From Olavius sp. associated proteobacterium Delta 1 (GTDB taxonomy: Bacteria > Desulfobacterota > Desulfobacteria > Desulfobacterales > JAFDCJ01): a stretch of DNA of 64,000 nucleotides. Below the pieces are notes generated by a model that was given only the letters and a program-made list of their open reading frames with translations, was not told the DNA's origin and did not search any database. The DNA is taken from positions 1-64,000 of the forward strand of contig CACVKW010000363.1 of NCBI GenBank assembly GCA_902749685.1, written 5' to 3'. The position numbers and the translations under genes were made by a program. This document shows, in pieces, positions 12,801 through 18,478 of this stretch; the stretch's first letter is position 1; every line of letters starts with the position of its first letter.

Positions 12801-14272
12801 ACCGCTGGAGCGGGGATGCGCCCCGTTACGTGCTGCTGGTGGGCGACAGCACCTATGACCCCAAGAACAACTGGGGGCTGCCCGACACCACGCCCTACGT
12901 GCCCACCTACCTGGCCTACACCCAGTTTATGGGCGAGACGGCCACCGACGAGTGGTTTGTCAGGATCAATGACGGCGATGCCCTGGCCGACATGCACATC
13001 GGCCGGCTGCCGGCCCGAACCGCGGCCGAGGCGGCCGTGATGGTGGCTAAGATCGCAGCCTACGAGAGCGCACTCAACACCAAGACCTGGCAAAAGAACG
13101 TCGTGCTGACGGCAGACGACGCGCCAGAGGACTATGAAACCGTCTTTGAAACCATCAACGAAGATGCGGCCGCCCTGCTGCCGGCCGGGTTAAATGAACC
13201 GTTCCGCGGATACCTGGCGGATTACCTGGCGGCGGCCGACCTGACCGGCGACATCAAGGATCAGATCAATAACGAGGGGGCCCTGATCGTCAATTACAGC
13301 GGCCACGGCTCCCAGCGCATCTGGGCCGCCGAGGAAATCTTTAATGACACCGATGTGGCGGATCTGACCAACAGCGCCCTGCCCTTTTTTGTCAGCATGA
13401 ACTGCCTGACGGGCTATTCGATCACGCCCGAGGCGCTGGGGGCCGGGGCGCTTTCGCTGGCCGAAGCCCTGATGCGCTCGGAACACGGTGCCCTGGCGGC
13501 CTTGATGCCGAGCGGGTTGAGTGTCACCGGCGGCCAGCACATCCTGAACAGCGGGCTGTTTGAGGCTGTTTTTAGCGAGGACGTGCGCGTGCTGGGCGAT
13601 GCCCTGGCCCGGGCCAAGGCGACCCTGGTGGCCAACGAGGCTTCTGATTTTGCCGGCAGCCGCTACGCCGAGGTCGCCGCCACCTTTATTCTTTTCGGTG
13701 ATCCGGCTACACCCCTGATGGTGCCGCTGCCCACCCGTCCCGCGGGGCTGGCAGCCGAAGCCGGCGACAATGTGGTCAGCCTGCAGTGGCAGGCGGCCGC
13801 CGATTGCAACGGCGGCGCGGTCGCCGGCTACAACGTCTACCGCAGCACGACCGGCGGCGGGGTATATGCCAGAATAAACAGCGCCCCGGCCGGCAGCGGG
13901 ATCGGGGCCGCCCTGGCGCCGGCGGAAATGGCGGCCCTGGTAACGGCCACCGAATACAGCGACGCCACAGCCGCCAACGACACCACTTACTACTATGTCG
14001 TCAAGGCCGTGGATGCCGACGGCGACGAGAGTGTGCGCTCGGCGGTTGTCAGCGCCACCCCGGCGGCCGTTCCCGTCCGCGACCTGACCGGCGGCGGCAG
14101 TGAAACCACCGGCGCTGGCGGCGGCGGTGGAGGTGGAGGCGGCGGATGTTTCATCGCAACCAGCCAAAAGGTGGAAGCATCTTTTTTCATCGCCGAATGG
14201 CCGATCAGCAGTGTATTCGGCCTGCTCGCGCTGATTGGACTATTGTGGCTGGGGAAAAGAAGCAGGGATTGA
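806..14272 (+). CDS. Giant secreted DUF2341/LamG gingipain-like protein with CFI-box C-terminus
   Basis: A 4,488-residue exported protein. ATG at 806 follows AAGAGG; an in-frame TTG at 788 is less likely. The N-terminus is a signal peptide (hydrophobic IFLVILSLGFAFLL, then PASA). Five DUF2341 + laminin-G-like modules start near residues 47, 1756, 2106, 2434 and 2796. Between modules 1 and 2 lie two copies of an 800-bp block and a glycine-rich region (about 1484-1750). After module 5 come an FN3-like domain (about 3180-3270), Asp-rich thrombospondin-3-type calcium repeats (about 3274-3332), a C25-propeptide-like region and a C25 (gingipain) peptidase domain (about 3930-4305) with His4167 in YSGHGS and Cys4200 in MNCLTG. 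A second FN3, a Gly run, CFIAT (CFI-box), a membrane helix and a basic tail end the protein, a surface-sorting arrangement. A role in adhesion or polymer binding with self- or substrate-proteolysis is inferred. Confidence 0.85.
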   Translation: MKTNFQNPARYNFSKSASMPFGKAVSIFLVILSLGFAFLLPTPASAAYSYKKSITIQESQIPDGACGGNLTNFAVMITLTGSDFQEVEDDVDADGYDIIFKDSTETTTLDHEIEIYDETNDLLVAWVRVPTLDYNDNTVIYMYYGDSGVSAPTENPSGVWDSNYVGVWHLEETTGTHYDSTSYGNNGTPGGGVTQDASGKIDGADDFDGNDDRIEIGTTGFSTANMTFSAWVRVDALENNSYLFGHTTQPAYADRIQIYASGTSPTVLALGLGDTHTKDTGSSLSTGTWYHVVLVWDATNYTVYLNKTVDMSGTYTGLSTLQTYADIGNDGNPAERDESWNGVIDEGRISKVARSQCWIETEYNNQNDPATFYGVGSQQPVADSDGDLTASGTITEPIAISSIADTPGERVAVFDFSISDGGTADGLSLDVSQIVLNTSGTGTFSDITWQLNGPDASYVTGTVAAGTITFSSLSISVADGASETYTVYAYFSTSPTSTDGQTFILSVDGDTDLTVSGTQMGTTSAVTNGTGSTMAVVHSQLVFSTQPPSSACVDTDFSGTIAVSATDVNNNVDQDFNENITISAVITVSHAAASGTLTSTDSGGTTKSPTNGTATWTDTKYDYEETIDIKAVSATTYTTGIYSTAVDFSCPEATFKVGSFTKSTGGAPASQNVAHGLGETPKALILWTSAKTSESLSADYRFAMGVTDGTTDKSVALASDDAAAISNASRRMANKALTIVQWGENVIAEADLTSWDATNFTLNWTTNDASAYTIHFIVIGGSGVSAKVLGWTMPTSTGNQSVTSVGFQPDAVMHMYAGSGLTTAPPHSQTNAAFGLGVMDAAGNQWANTLFIYDGQFNSDTQQGQQTDAAIYAINSGQAVTKEASWVSMDADGFTVNFSTASTSASQVASLALQGIDIKAGSFAKSTGGAPASQGVTGVGFQPSLVLLASFMNTTQASPVVDSEFGVGASDGTSEGSAGLRDEDAQADTDTDGIDKTSKVLVKLDTTTSSIDAEADLTSLDSDGFTLNWTTNDATATEILYLALAPGSDSDGDLTASAAISEPVAISSIADTSGERVAVFDFSISDGGTADGLSLDVSQIVLNTSGTGTFSDITWQLNGPDASYVTGTVAASTITFSSLSISVADGASETYTVYAYFSSSPTSMDGETFILSVDGDTDLTIGGSGTQMGTTSAVDNGSGSTMNVVHSQLVFSTQPPSSAAINTDFSGTIAVSATDVNNNIDTDFNEAITLSAVITVSHAAANGTLSSTDSGGTTKSPTSGTATWTDTKYDYAETIDVRAVSTTSYTSGIYSTPVDVSNCSAADATLGGTLADGAAEAAIVSGGETLTITLTDDTWVAAGAAFNAQRQNIIDGLASDSSQAAGWNAIVQANLDLADVVRTSSTVVTVTLAGGEADYNISAHETITVTVPAPAVAGGCPHDGATTFSIRHTAQPMRQPDVSVHNTAGSTTFTVPACVRSIIVKTWGGGGGGGAGGNLSVGGAGGGAGFAQATLSVTPGETLDIHVGGGGGGGTFSGTYSGGGGGGGGRSEVSRSGTSLVVGAGGAGGGGGDNSTATAGGAGGAGGGTTGIAGSPSSGAGGGAGATASAGGAGGTGGGNPGSAGASQTGGAGADGRDAAGADGSLNNGGTTSGGDGGQGDVTAGFGGGGGGGSGYFGGGGGSGSLILDAGGGGGGGGSSYTITTAIDTDNDAGSGQSAGNNTDADYAGGAGQGGGGGAMDSSGTAGSDGRIVIIYETQTTGYGYNRKLRINHSQVAGTADHTDFQALISLSGDWLKTTAADTTNGRIENDNGWDIIFKDEDGNQLDHEIEKYDGSATGGTLIAWVRIPTLKATENTDIYMHYGNACIDSATENPEGVWNDDYVGVWHLHDDYDDSSGDNNGSSTGSTDTGGKIANGESFDGNDYIDLPDGFVQNADDFTFAAWVNWDGPAGTDWERIFDFGTGETVNMFLTPNNGNTDTPRFAITTSGLGGEQQITGPSALSTDTWHHIAVTIDNSITTGTLYIDGVSVASNTGMTLSPSDLGNTNQNWLGRSQYGADPYYDGILDEVRVSSVARLAGWIETSFNNQNDPGDVDSPGFYTVFPEFPTCGFSYRRKITIDNTQVSGSADLTDFPALISLTSQSYLSSAYVTDAQGDDIIFVGEDGRQLDHEVESYSQDGTDGTLVAWVRIPALKASEDTVIYMLYGNSCVTTSLANPEGVWDSNYVGVWHLHDDYDDSSGDNNGSSTGSTDAGGKIANGDSFDGNDYIQISGLLGSPANVTITAWINLTSADTSGAEVLSIGDCAAMRIDGDVDNTNGFYHYASGWRSTVSDDLLAGTGWHHVAYFMDDSGNSQKLYIDGIEEGSSNYTESLSYSGLGSNTFIGRHGNGNTGMDFNGTIDEVRVSSSARSVGWIQTEYNNQSSPGTFYSVDADEEETCAYSYDKQITVDHGQVAGTSDLTNFPLLVSLSGNWLKTTAADTVNGRIESTGGDDIIFMDADGITQLDHEIEKYDGTNGTLVAWVRIPALYYDRDTVITMWYGNDCIKFPTEHPAAVWDDNYLMVHHLNQSSGTLNDSTQYNHDSNTETGMTYQQTGQISSCLLFDESDDYYDVSDFDYGDTFTVSMWAKVTDNVGSAYQYLYSHDVLQTNPSLNMIFAEDSVVPLGLEEADDLVVTLGDNGSSDEDLLANVSDGDINATDGSWHYVTLTRVRNGTNRLYIDGQLQSTSAAPDTDIDPAGSINIGRRQDGDLNRYFGGNLDEIRISNSERPAGWVETSFNNQSDPGDVGNPGFYSITGECRGEYNYRRAITIDGSAVSGTSGTLDNFPLLVSLSGDWLKTTAADAVNGTIENANGWDIVFRDSDERTQLDHEIEKYDGNAGTLVAWVRIPSLDKVDANETTIYMYYGNCGITASQENVSGVWDSNYVGVWHLVEGDSTAADFYQDSTSNDKHGTLTDADLDTIQDDGQISKAMDFNGDADYIQTMSGESKTAANFTWEAWFKTDTTTGPHILLWQGNQTDNGWSSGDPTGDHEAHVNIGKYDTDNIIGCYYGNDEDVAADTIQINAAFTDTTGFHHVAFVITNADTATVSGELFLDGTSVGTDTTTQNTRDDWDPDLRIGGPGAIERLFDGILDEVRVSTTARSADWIKTSHDNQDDPGDVGSAGFYTVGDLEYSFTLAAFATAVDLVSFTATGRDNAVLVEWETAQEIDNMGFYLYRSTGLAGPYEKLTEQLIGGTDYSVMGRAYAYEDRDLVPGRLYYYKLEDLDSDGTRTFHGPICVDWDGDGLPDDWELAHGLNPALDDGALDFDGDGLSNRQEYERGTDPFNPDSDGDGIVDGQDLKRDRDEAFDGRSLTRGVQILSSDETGMTLELRTDGFAAREVAAGERRFERLTVADYIHGFSSAIGQPELPMKGVLLDLPQGKSATLTILGTAGQAHAGYQIYPVPQTVVRGQGDKAHLAEIFAIDEQTYAADSLYPAEAARLGPTYVWRGDQKLQLQFYPLAFNPAAGSLVHYARIRVRIDYADMSAQARSAGTADQRVTPWRPPADNSARALTAAFSRGLAAALKSPGGISASGIGIGFVPILAAAVWSPPDEAAAYKISVTDEGIYRLSRSELAAAGIAVDALDLSRVRIYNLGREIAIRIDDANGDDTLDNGDFIEFYATAVDSQYQKYARNNIYWLTIAGGSGSPQRMAQMDGTPAAAALAASHGAAVRHENYYVYSSKAPGADGLERWFSGGALGDGVQYGPLAGSFSLAVPDVVGGQGSLTLSLYSAYNTDHAAAVSLNGVAVGTFTWSGIGFYEVTIDPVNLVSGSNTVTIDCNTSVDAILLDWIEVGYARDFIANSDVLKFSHPAGYRYQIISFTDPDLLAYDITTPVDVRRVVNFDTYAGLKPYTVEFEDPDGGGVDRTFMVLTRARVNSVAGISPDTASSLFDTANGADYILITHREIGWDGNGDAYPWLSELTTLRQAQGHRVKTVDVQDIFDEFSYGLPSPGALKDFLTYAYDRWSGDAPRYVLLVGDSTYDPKNNWGLPDTTPYVPTYLAYTQFMGETATDEWFVRINDGDALADMHIGRLPARTAAEAAVMVAKIAAYESALNTKTWQKNVVLTADDAPEDYETVFETINEDAAALLPAGLNEPFRGYLADYLAAADLTGDIKDQINNEGALIVNYSGHGSQRIWAAEEIFNDTDVADLTNSALPFFVSMNCLTGYSITPEALGAGALSLAEALMRSEHGALAALMPSGLSVTGGQHILNSGLFEAVFSEDVRVLGDALARAKATLVANEASDFAGSRYAEVAATFILFGDPATPLMVPLPTRPAGLAAEAGDNVVSLQWQAAADCNGGAVAGYNVYRSTTGGGVYARINSAPAGSGIGAALAPAEMAALVTATEYSDATAANDTTYYYVVKAVDADGDESVRSAVVSATPAAVPVRDLTGGGSETTGAGGGGGGGGGGCFIATSQKVEASFFIAEWPISSVFGLLALIGLLWLGKRSRD
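1952..2752 (+). repeat. Direct repeat copy 1 inside giant gene
   Basis: About 800 bp nearly identical to 3950-4755, covering the DSDGDLTAS... module to the VSHAA...GIYST segment. Long stretches match base for base (for example the ISDGGTADGLSLD codons), implying recent duplication or ongoing gene conversion between the copies. Confidence 0.85.
3950..4755 (+). repeat. Direct repeat copy 2 inside giant gene
   Basis: Second copy of the block at 1952-2752, in the same frame, with scattered substitutions and a small in-frame insertion (GGS codons near 4350). Such copies are a substrate for slippage and domain-number change, and a risk for assembly collapse. Confidence 0.85.
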
Positions 14273-14280
14273 GGTTTAAC

Positions 14281-14413
14281 GAATTCGGAAGTGGGAATGA
14301 GGAAGGGGGAAAAAGAAGAAGGGATTTAGGGATTGAAGGACAAAATCATTAAATTAGAAGTAGGTAGAATTCCTTCAATTCCTAAATTCCTAAATCCCTG
14401 AATTCCTAATTTA
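14281..14413. repeat. Inverted-arm array, AATTCCT family
   Basis: Left arm 14321-14340 (GGGATTTAGGGATTGAAGGA) is the inverse of the right arm 14371-14413, built of AATTCCT/AAATCCC units. The arms could fold into a long imperfect hairpin just after the giant gene, so it may also act as a terminator. It is the same family as the arms around 17770-18116. Confidence 0.7.
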
Positions 14414-14530
14414 GACCCATGTCCACTTTTCATGCAATTGCGGGACGTACCAAGGTTCACAACCATTTTTTCAAACTAAATGACGAGGTCTGGACGAGTA
14501 TCAAAACGGCTGAAAAGAAACGCAAATAGC

Positions 14531-14646
14531 GATTCAATGTTCGCTTTGAAAACAAAGGATAATAACGTCCGGAGCGAAGCGACATCATTATTCGATGTTC
14601 GATGTTCAGTCTTTTCTCTGTTCGATGTTCAGTCTGTTTTCTGTTC
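14531..14646. repeat. TTCGATG-family array
   Basis: Tandem degenerate TTCGATG/TTCAGTC units at 14588-14646, with a shorter related segment at 14531-14543 upstream. The same unit family occurs at 20611-20852 and 24588-24642. A 190-codon minus-strand frame across this region is an artefact of the array and of the opposite gene. Confidence 0.65.
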
Positions 14647-14771
14647 TCATTTTGGTCAGCCAACCGCCTCCACCGAGCGTCAGCGCTCGGCATGCGCATA
14701 CATTTGCAGATATTGGAGGCTTGTGATAAACTTGATTTAACAATTAAAGAACGTGAAAAGAGATCGGTGTG

Positions 14772-15062
14772 ATGGTAGATTTGACTTACAAATTTCGACG
14801 CAACGCGAATTTCGTTTTCCGCAAGATCGATGATGAAACCATTCTGGTTCCCATCAAGGACAACGTCGGCGACATGGGCTCCATCTATAATCTGAATGAA
14901 GTGGGGGCCTTTGTATGGGAACGCCTTGACGGCCAGAACCGGCTGCTCGATATCAAAAATATGATGTTGGACGAATTCGAGGTCAATGACGAAACAGCCG
15001 CAAAGGATTTGTCGGAATTCATCGGGCATTTGAAGGAGGAAGATGCGGTAATCTATCCGTGA
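14772..15062 (+). CDS. PqqD-family peptide chaperone (RiPP recognition element)
   Basis: A 96-residue protein of the PqqD fold, the winged-helix module that binds leader peptides of ribosomally made, modified peptides (RiPPs). The fold is suggested by size and by the pattern GSIYNLNEVGAFVWERLDG followed by a helix-rich C-terminus (AAKDLSEFIGHL). ATG at 14772 is chosen over the GTG one codon upstream. It is followed after 50 bp by a small precursor-like gene and an HPr-kinase-like gene on the same strand, so its job is probably to hold that peptide. No radical SAM, cyclase or transporter gene is adjacent. Confidence 0.8.
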   Translation: MVDLTYKFRRNANFVFRKIDDETILVPIKDNVGDMGSIYNLNEVGAFVWERLDGQNRLLDIKNMMLDEFEVNDETAAKDLSEFIGHLKEEDAVIYP

Positions 15063-15112
15063 TAGCGATATGTCCGGGTTAGAATCTTAGTTGTGATATT
15101 GGTGAAAAAACC

Positions 15113-15277
15113 ATGAAAGAAAATAAAAAGAAAAAATACGAAAAACCCGAAGTGACGAAGATCAAACTCGACGCCAAGACGGCCGTGTTGGGTGCATGCA
15201 AAACCGGCAGTATCGTCGGCCCCGGTGTCCCGAATTGCGGCATCCCGTTCGCCCCTTGCTCCGGCAATGGAAGTTAA
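15113..15277 (+). CDS. Putative RiPP precursor peptide, 54 aa
   Basis: A short gene between the PqqD and kinase-like genes; its TAA overlaps the ATG of the kinase (TAATG), so the two are translationally coupled. The Lys-rich leader has Tyr9-x-x-Pro12-x-Val14, resembling the YxxP(x)L motif read by PqqD-type recognition domains in lasso peptide leaders. The C-terminal part after about residue 27 is Gly/Pro-rich with Cys29, Cys42 and Cys49 and ends in Ser54. Size, position and leader/core layout support a precursor; the modification is unknown. Some lasso peptide clusters pair a C-terminal Ser with an HPr-kinase-like enzyme that phosphorylates it, which fits this layout, but no lasso cyclase or protease is present here. 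Confidence 0.65.
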   Translation: MKENKKKKYEKPEVTKIKLDAKTAVLGACKTGSIVGPGVPNCGIPFAPCSGNGS

Positions 15278-16131
15278 TGCCAAAAACACTCCGGATAAAC
15301 ATAGCCGACGCCGGCATCGGCATTGAAGACGATGCGGCGGCAAATTCGTGGGAAGTCGCACCGGCCTACCGCCCTTTTGTCAGATCCGGGCCGGCGGATA
15401 TCCGCCTGCGGCTGCACCAGGGCAGTCCGGCCCCCCCGGCCGGAGAGGCGGTTTTTGACTGCCCGCCCATCTGGACGCTCTACCGTCAAAACACAACCTC
15501 CATCATAAAGATGTTTAGCGGATATCCCGACCAGGAGAGGACCCTGGTTCTGCCGCCTGATCTCGCAAATACGGATCTTTACTTTAGCGACCGGGCCGGT
15601 TGCTTTCAGGACCCGTTCTATGGGCCCACCATGGAGCTTTTGATGATAAACTATCTGGCCCGGGAACGGGGGGGCATTCTGCACGCCTGCGGCATCGAAT
15701 ACAACGGGATGGGTCTGCTGTTCGCCGGTGAATCCGGGGCCGGCAAAAGTACCCTGGCCAACCAGTGGCAGCGGGAAGACCGGGCAACCGTTTTAAGTGA
15801 CGACCGAACCATTGTACGAGATGTCGCTGGAGAAATCCGGATGTACGGCACCCCCTGGCACGGTGAGGCCAAATTCGGCTCTCCCCGGGGGTGCAGGTTG
15901 GAAACGATCTTTTTTCTGCGCCACAGCCAAAAGAATGCGATTCAACCGCAATCCACTGCCGAATCGGTGCTGCAACTCCTGCAATGTTCTTTTCCACCTT
16001 ACTGGGATGCGGCGGGCATGGAATATACGATGAAGTTTTTTGAATCTTTGGCTACCCGTATATCCTGCCACGAATTATCGTTTAGGCCGGATGATAGCGT
16101 GATAGAGATGATAAAAAGGTATAAGGTTTAA
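15277..16131 (+). CDS. HPr kinase-like P-loop protein next to PqqD
   Basis: A 284-residue protein with a Walker A motif GESGAGKST at residues 151-159, preceded by LHACGIEYNG and followed by LSDDRT, the arrangement of the HPr kinase/phosphorylase C-terminal fold. ATG at 15277 overlaps the precursor stop; an upstream in-frame ATG at 15196 would overlap the whole precursor core and is rejected. HPr-kinase homologues that sit with PqqD proteins are common in peptide-modification loci, where some phosphorylate the peptide. No PTS or HPr gene is nearby, so carbon regulation is unlikely. Substrate assignment to the adjacent peptide is inference. Confidence 0.75.
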   Translation: MPKTLRINIADAGIGIEDDAAANSWEVAPAYRPFVRSGPADIRLRLHQGSPAPPAGEAVFDCPPIWTLYRQNTTSIIKMFSGYPDQERTLVLPPDLANTDLYFSDRAGCFQDPFYGPTMELLMINYLARERGGILHACGIEYNGMGLLFAGESGAGKSTLANQWQREDRATVLSDDRTIVRDVAGEIRMYGTPWHGEAKFGSPRGCRLETIFFLRHSQKNAIQPQSTAESVLQLLQCSFPPYWDAAGMEYTMKFFESLATRISCHELSFRPDDSVIEMIKRYKV

Positions 16132-16473
16132 GGATTGTATCTTTATCCCTTTTACCATAAGGCCACCAAGCCGCTCCAAAGGTGCATTCCTCCTCGAATC
16201 CACCAAAAGTCGGACACTCCTCCAACGAAGTGCTCTCGCATCGCTCTTCTTTTACCTTTTCCGACTTCAAATGATTCCACTATTCCATCATTTCTCACTG
16301 AAGAACTTATCAATGAAGGTGGCAACAATAAATAATATATTTCCAACAAGTTGTGGATATTTCGAGGAACCTGAAACAAATTCGCCTTAGTTGTATATTG
16401 ACAGATCATTTTCCCAATGCAATAGTAGGTGTTTGTAACCTACTAAATCAATTCCTATGGTTTAATTGGATCT
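16132..16473. other. Intergenic stretch, nothing recognised
   Basis: A 66-codon frame (16135-16335) shows no known family, ribosome site or neighbour logic. The sequence is moderately AT-rich toward the BrnT start. No clear promoter, terminator or array was identified. Confidence 0.4.
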
Positions 16474-16764
16474 ATGCAATTTAATTTTGAATGGGATCCT
16501 ATAAAGGCTAAATCAAACAAAGAGAAACCCGGAATTACATTTGAGCAATCCGTTTCTGTTTTTCGGGATTCAAGAGCATTAACTATTTATGATTCTGATC
16601 ACAGTGGAGAAGAAGACAGATGGCTCACTCTCGGAATTTCGGCTACAGGTTTAATGCTTATCGTACATCATACCTATAATCAGATTAACAAAGATACGGC
16701 CAACACAAGAATAATATCAAGTCGTAAAGCAACGAAACGAGAACGCAGCCAATATATGGAATAA
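16474..16764 (+). CDS. brnT: BrnT-family toxin
   Basis: 96 residues of the BrnT ribonuclease family. It begins FEWDPIKAKSNKEKPGITFE, the typical N-terminus of these RelE-fold mRNA interferases, then has FRDSRALTIYDSDHSGEEDRW and ends with the family pattern TRIISSRKATKRERSQY. Full length for the family. The antitoxin gene starts 5 bp downstream in the same direction, the usual brnT-antitoxin order. Confidence 0.9.
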   Translation: MQFNFEWDPIKAKSNKEKPGITFEQSVSVFRDSRALTIYDSDHSGEEDRWLTLGISATGLMLIVHHTYNQINKDTANTRIISSRKATKRERSQYME

Positions 16765-16769
16765 AAATT

Positions 16770-16970
16770 ATGAAGAAGGAATATAACTTTTCAAATGGGG
16801 AACGGGGAAAATTTTATAAATCTGATGCTAAATTTAATTTACCTATCTACCTTGATAATGAGAATTTATTGTTTGTGGAAAAAATTGCAAAACGCAAGGA
16901 GTCTGACTTGTCAACCATTGTAAACGAGCTCATAAGATCGGACAGGGAAATAGCAAAGGTGATTGAATAG
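16770..16970 (+). CDS. Antitoxin partner of BrnT (BrnA/CopG-like)
   Basis: A 66-residue basic protein with the opening KKEYNFSNGERGKFYK seen in BrnT partners, followed by LPIYLDNENLLFVEKIAKRK and a ribbon-helix-helix-like tail ending in LSTIVNELIRSDREI. It is shorter than classical BrnA, so CopG-type antitoxin is the safer name. It would bind BrnT and autorepress the pair; the operator was not identified. Confidence 0.8.
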   Translation: MKKEYNFSNGERGKFYKSDAKFNLPIYLDNENLLFVEKIAKRKESDLSTIVNELIRSDREIAKVIE

Positions 16971-17002
16971 CGGAGTTATCTTTATTTTCGCGGTGAAAAA
17001 CA

Positions 17003-17224
17003 GCGGGATGCAAGCAAAAGCCGCTCCCACCTTCTCAACATCTCAACTTCTCACCTTCTGTCATCCGTCTTCCGCATTCAACAGGCTCAGTCCTCAGCAC
17101 TCATCCCTCAGTCCTGATATTTTTTCAACTCTCTGCGCTATAAGCCTACCGCCATATCCTTTGAGCTTTCAGCTTTGAGCCTGGCGTCACAGATGCCATT
17201 CCCTATACCCTCAACCTTACACCA
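17003..17224. repeat. Mosaic of short-period arrays between brnA and maoC
   Basis: Segments of CTTCTCAACAT units (17031-17060), CTCAGTCCTCAG units (17086-17116), and AGCTTTCAGCTTTGAGCCTGG followed by CTATACCCTCAACCTTAC (17163-17221). The last part is clearly related to 42290-42355 (same order of TTTCAGC, GGYGTCAYAGAYGCCA and CTATACC). No protein-coding content. Confidence 0.6.
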
Positions 17225-17298
17225 ATTTTTTATTGATCCCTCCCCCACTTTCAAGTATATTGCCTTTCCACTCAAATCCGGTCAAGGAACGGAATGCC

Positions 17299-17775
17299 AT
17301 GTCAAAGATCCGCAATAAAACCATTCAGGGAATAACCGTCGGTGAAACATTCGTCATATCGCGTCAGTTCACGGAAGCGGATATGCTGGCGTTTGCCTCA
17401 GTTACGCGCGACTACAATCCAATTCATTTTGAAAAAGGCTATGCCGATGTAAAAAATTTCAACGACCGGATATGTCATGGCTTGCTGGTCGGAGGCATGC
17501 TGACTGAAGTTGGCGGCCAAATCGGCTGGCTGGCATCAGAGATGAACTTCCGTTTCAAACGGCCGGTTTATTTTGGCGACACGATTGAATGCACGTTTAC
17601 CATCAGCGAAATTGACGAGCGCAACCGGGCCAGAGCCGAAGTCATATACCGCAACCAGGACGGCACCATTGTTCTGGAAGCCGATCTGGCCGGTATTCTT
17701 CCGGGCGAACCGGAAAGAGAGGTTCTCGAGACCATGGTCGCGCAGGGAGATCCGACGAATAAGGAGAGGGATTGA
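17299..17775 (+). CDS. MaoC-like enoyl-CoA hydratase
   Basis: 158 residues of the single hot-dog MaoC/hydratase-2 family, which adds water to trans-2-enoyl-CoA. The active-site motif is intact: FASVTRDYNPIHF supplies the Asp and His pair, and RICHGLLVGGM is the following conserved helix. ATG at 17299 follows AAGGAACGGA; the frame is open to 17233 but that extension is not conserved-looking. It stands alone among toxin, repeat and bactofilin genes, so its pathway is uncertain; CoA-linked fatty-acid metabolism is likely, given FadH and an enoyl-CoA hydratase at 31-34 kb. Confidence 0.85.
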   Translation: MSKIRNKTIQGITVGETFVISRQFTEADMLAFASVTRDYNPIHFEKGYADVKNFNDRICHGLLVGGMLTEVGGQIGWLASEMNFRFKRPVYFGDTIECTFTISEIDERNRARAEVIYRNQDGTIVLEADLAGILPGEPEREVLETMVAQGDPTNKERD

Positions 17776-18116
17776 AGGATTTGGGGATTGGGGGATTGGG
17801 GAAGGAATGAAAAAATGAACATCGAATGAAAAAAAAAGATGAAAAAACAGACATATGATCTGGCAGAAAGGCCGCTCGAATATTCGGTGCGAATCATAAA
17901 GATCGTTGAACAGCTTCCAAATTCCAAAGCCGGCAGCCATGTTGCAGGCCAATTGCTAAAATCGGGAACTATTAGACGATATTTTGCAGGAAACAGAAAA
18001 TTAAAAGAGATAGAATTCCTTCAATTCCTCAATCCCTAAATTCCTAAATTATGGTCACCTAAATCCCTCAATTCCTAAATTATGGTCACCTGAATTCCTC
18101 AATCCCCCAATCCCTG
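17770..18116 (+). mobile_element. Array-flanked four-helix-bundle element, copy A (decayed)
   Basis: A left arm of GGATTGGGGATTGG-type units at 17770-17805 and a right arm of inverse AATTCCTCAATCCCT units at 18014-18116 enclose a truncated S23 four-helix-bundle gene (17839-18039). The right arm contains a duplicated ATTATGGTCACCT segment and stops at the bactofilin stop codon. The organisation matches copies B (30601-30880) and C (33013-33529), though the arm sequence belongs to a different unit family. Confidence 0.6.
17839..18039 (+). pseudogene. Truncated S23-type four-helix-bundle protein
   Basis: Residues 1-44 match the start of the family: YDLAERPLEYSVRIIKIVEQ, then LPNSKAGSHVAGQLLKSGT. 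After SGT the expected SPAANY-like continuation is replaced by IRRYFAGNRKLKEIEF and the frame runs into the right-hand repeat array. About 55 residues of the fold are missing. The family includes 23S rRNA intervening-sequence proteins and Avd; this copy is presumably inactive. Confidence 0.7.
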
Positions 18117-18452
18117 TCACCTGATCATTTTCGAGCGGCCTTCGAAAAGCGCCCCTTCTTTTATGTCAATCGATTGGGCCATGCAGTCTCCCATCAGCCG
18201 CCCGGAGGATTGAATCTGGAGCTGCTTGCGAGCCGTGACATTGCCGTTGATTCGTCCTTGAATAACAACATTCTCGGCTTCGATATTGGCTTCGACGATG
18301 CCGGTCGGGCCAATGGTAATATCTCCTGCGAGTTTGATGGATCCTTTCAATTTGCCTTCCACTTGAAGATTTTCGCTGCCCTGGATGTCCCCATCTATTG
18401 TTACTTCTTTACTCAATAAAGAGGTTGTTCCGCCTGCAGTACCTTTATTCAT
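18117..18452 (-). CDS. Bactofilin (polymer-forming cytoskeletal protein)
   Basis: 111 residues, almost entirely the right-handed beta-helix core of bactofilins: repeated hydrophobic turns such as VTIDGDIQGSENLQVEGKL and NVVIQGRINGNVTAR. The ATG at 18452 follows GGAGACATCCAA; an upstream in-frame start at 18494 lies in a repeat array and is rejected. It would self-assemble into nucleotide-independent filaments. A second, longer bactofilin lies just upstream on the same strand, with a repeat element between them; the two may copolymerise. Confidence 0.9.
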   Translation of the reverse strand: MNKGTAGGTTSLLSKEVTIDGDIQGSENLQVEGKLKGSIKLAGDITIGPTGIVEANIEAENVVIQGRINGNVTARKQLQIQSSGRLMGDCMAQSIDIKEGALFEGRSKMIR

Positions 18453-18478
18453 TTGGATGTCTCCTTCGTATGCGTTGA

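Noticed and set aside
14457..15029. 190-codon minus-strand frame
   Set aside because: Opposite strand of the PqqD gene plus the TTCGATG array; no family resemblance.
16135..16335. 66-codon frame after the HPr-kinase-like gene
   Set aside because: No recognisable content, start lies in the tail of the previous transcript, composition like intergenic DNA.
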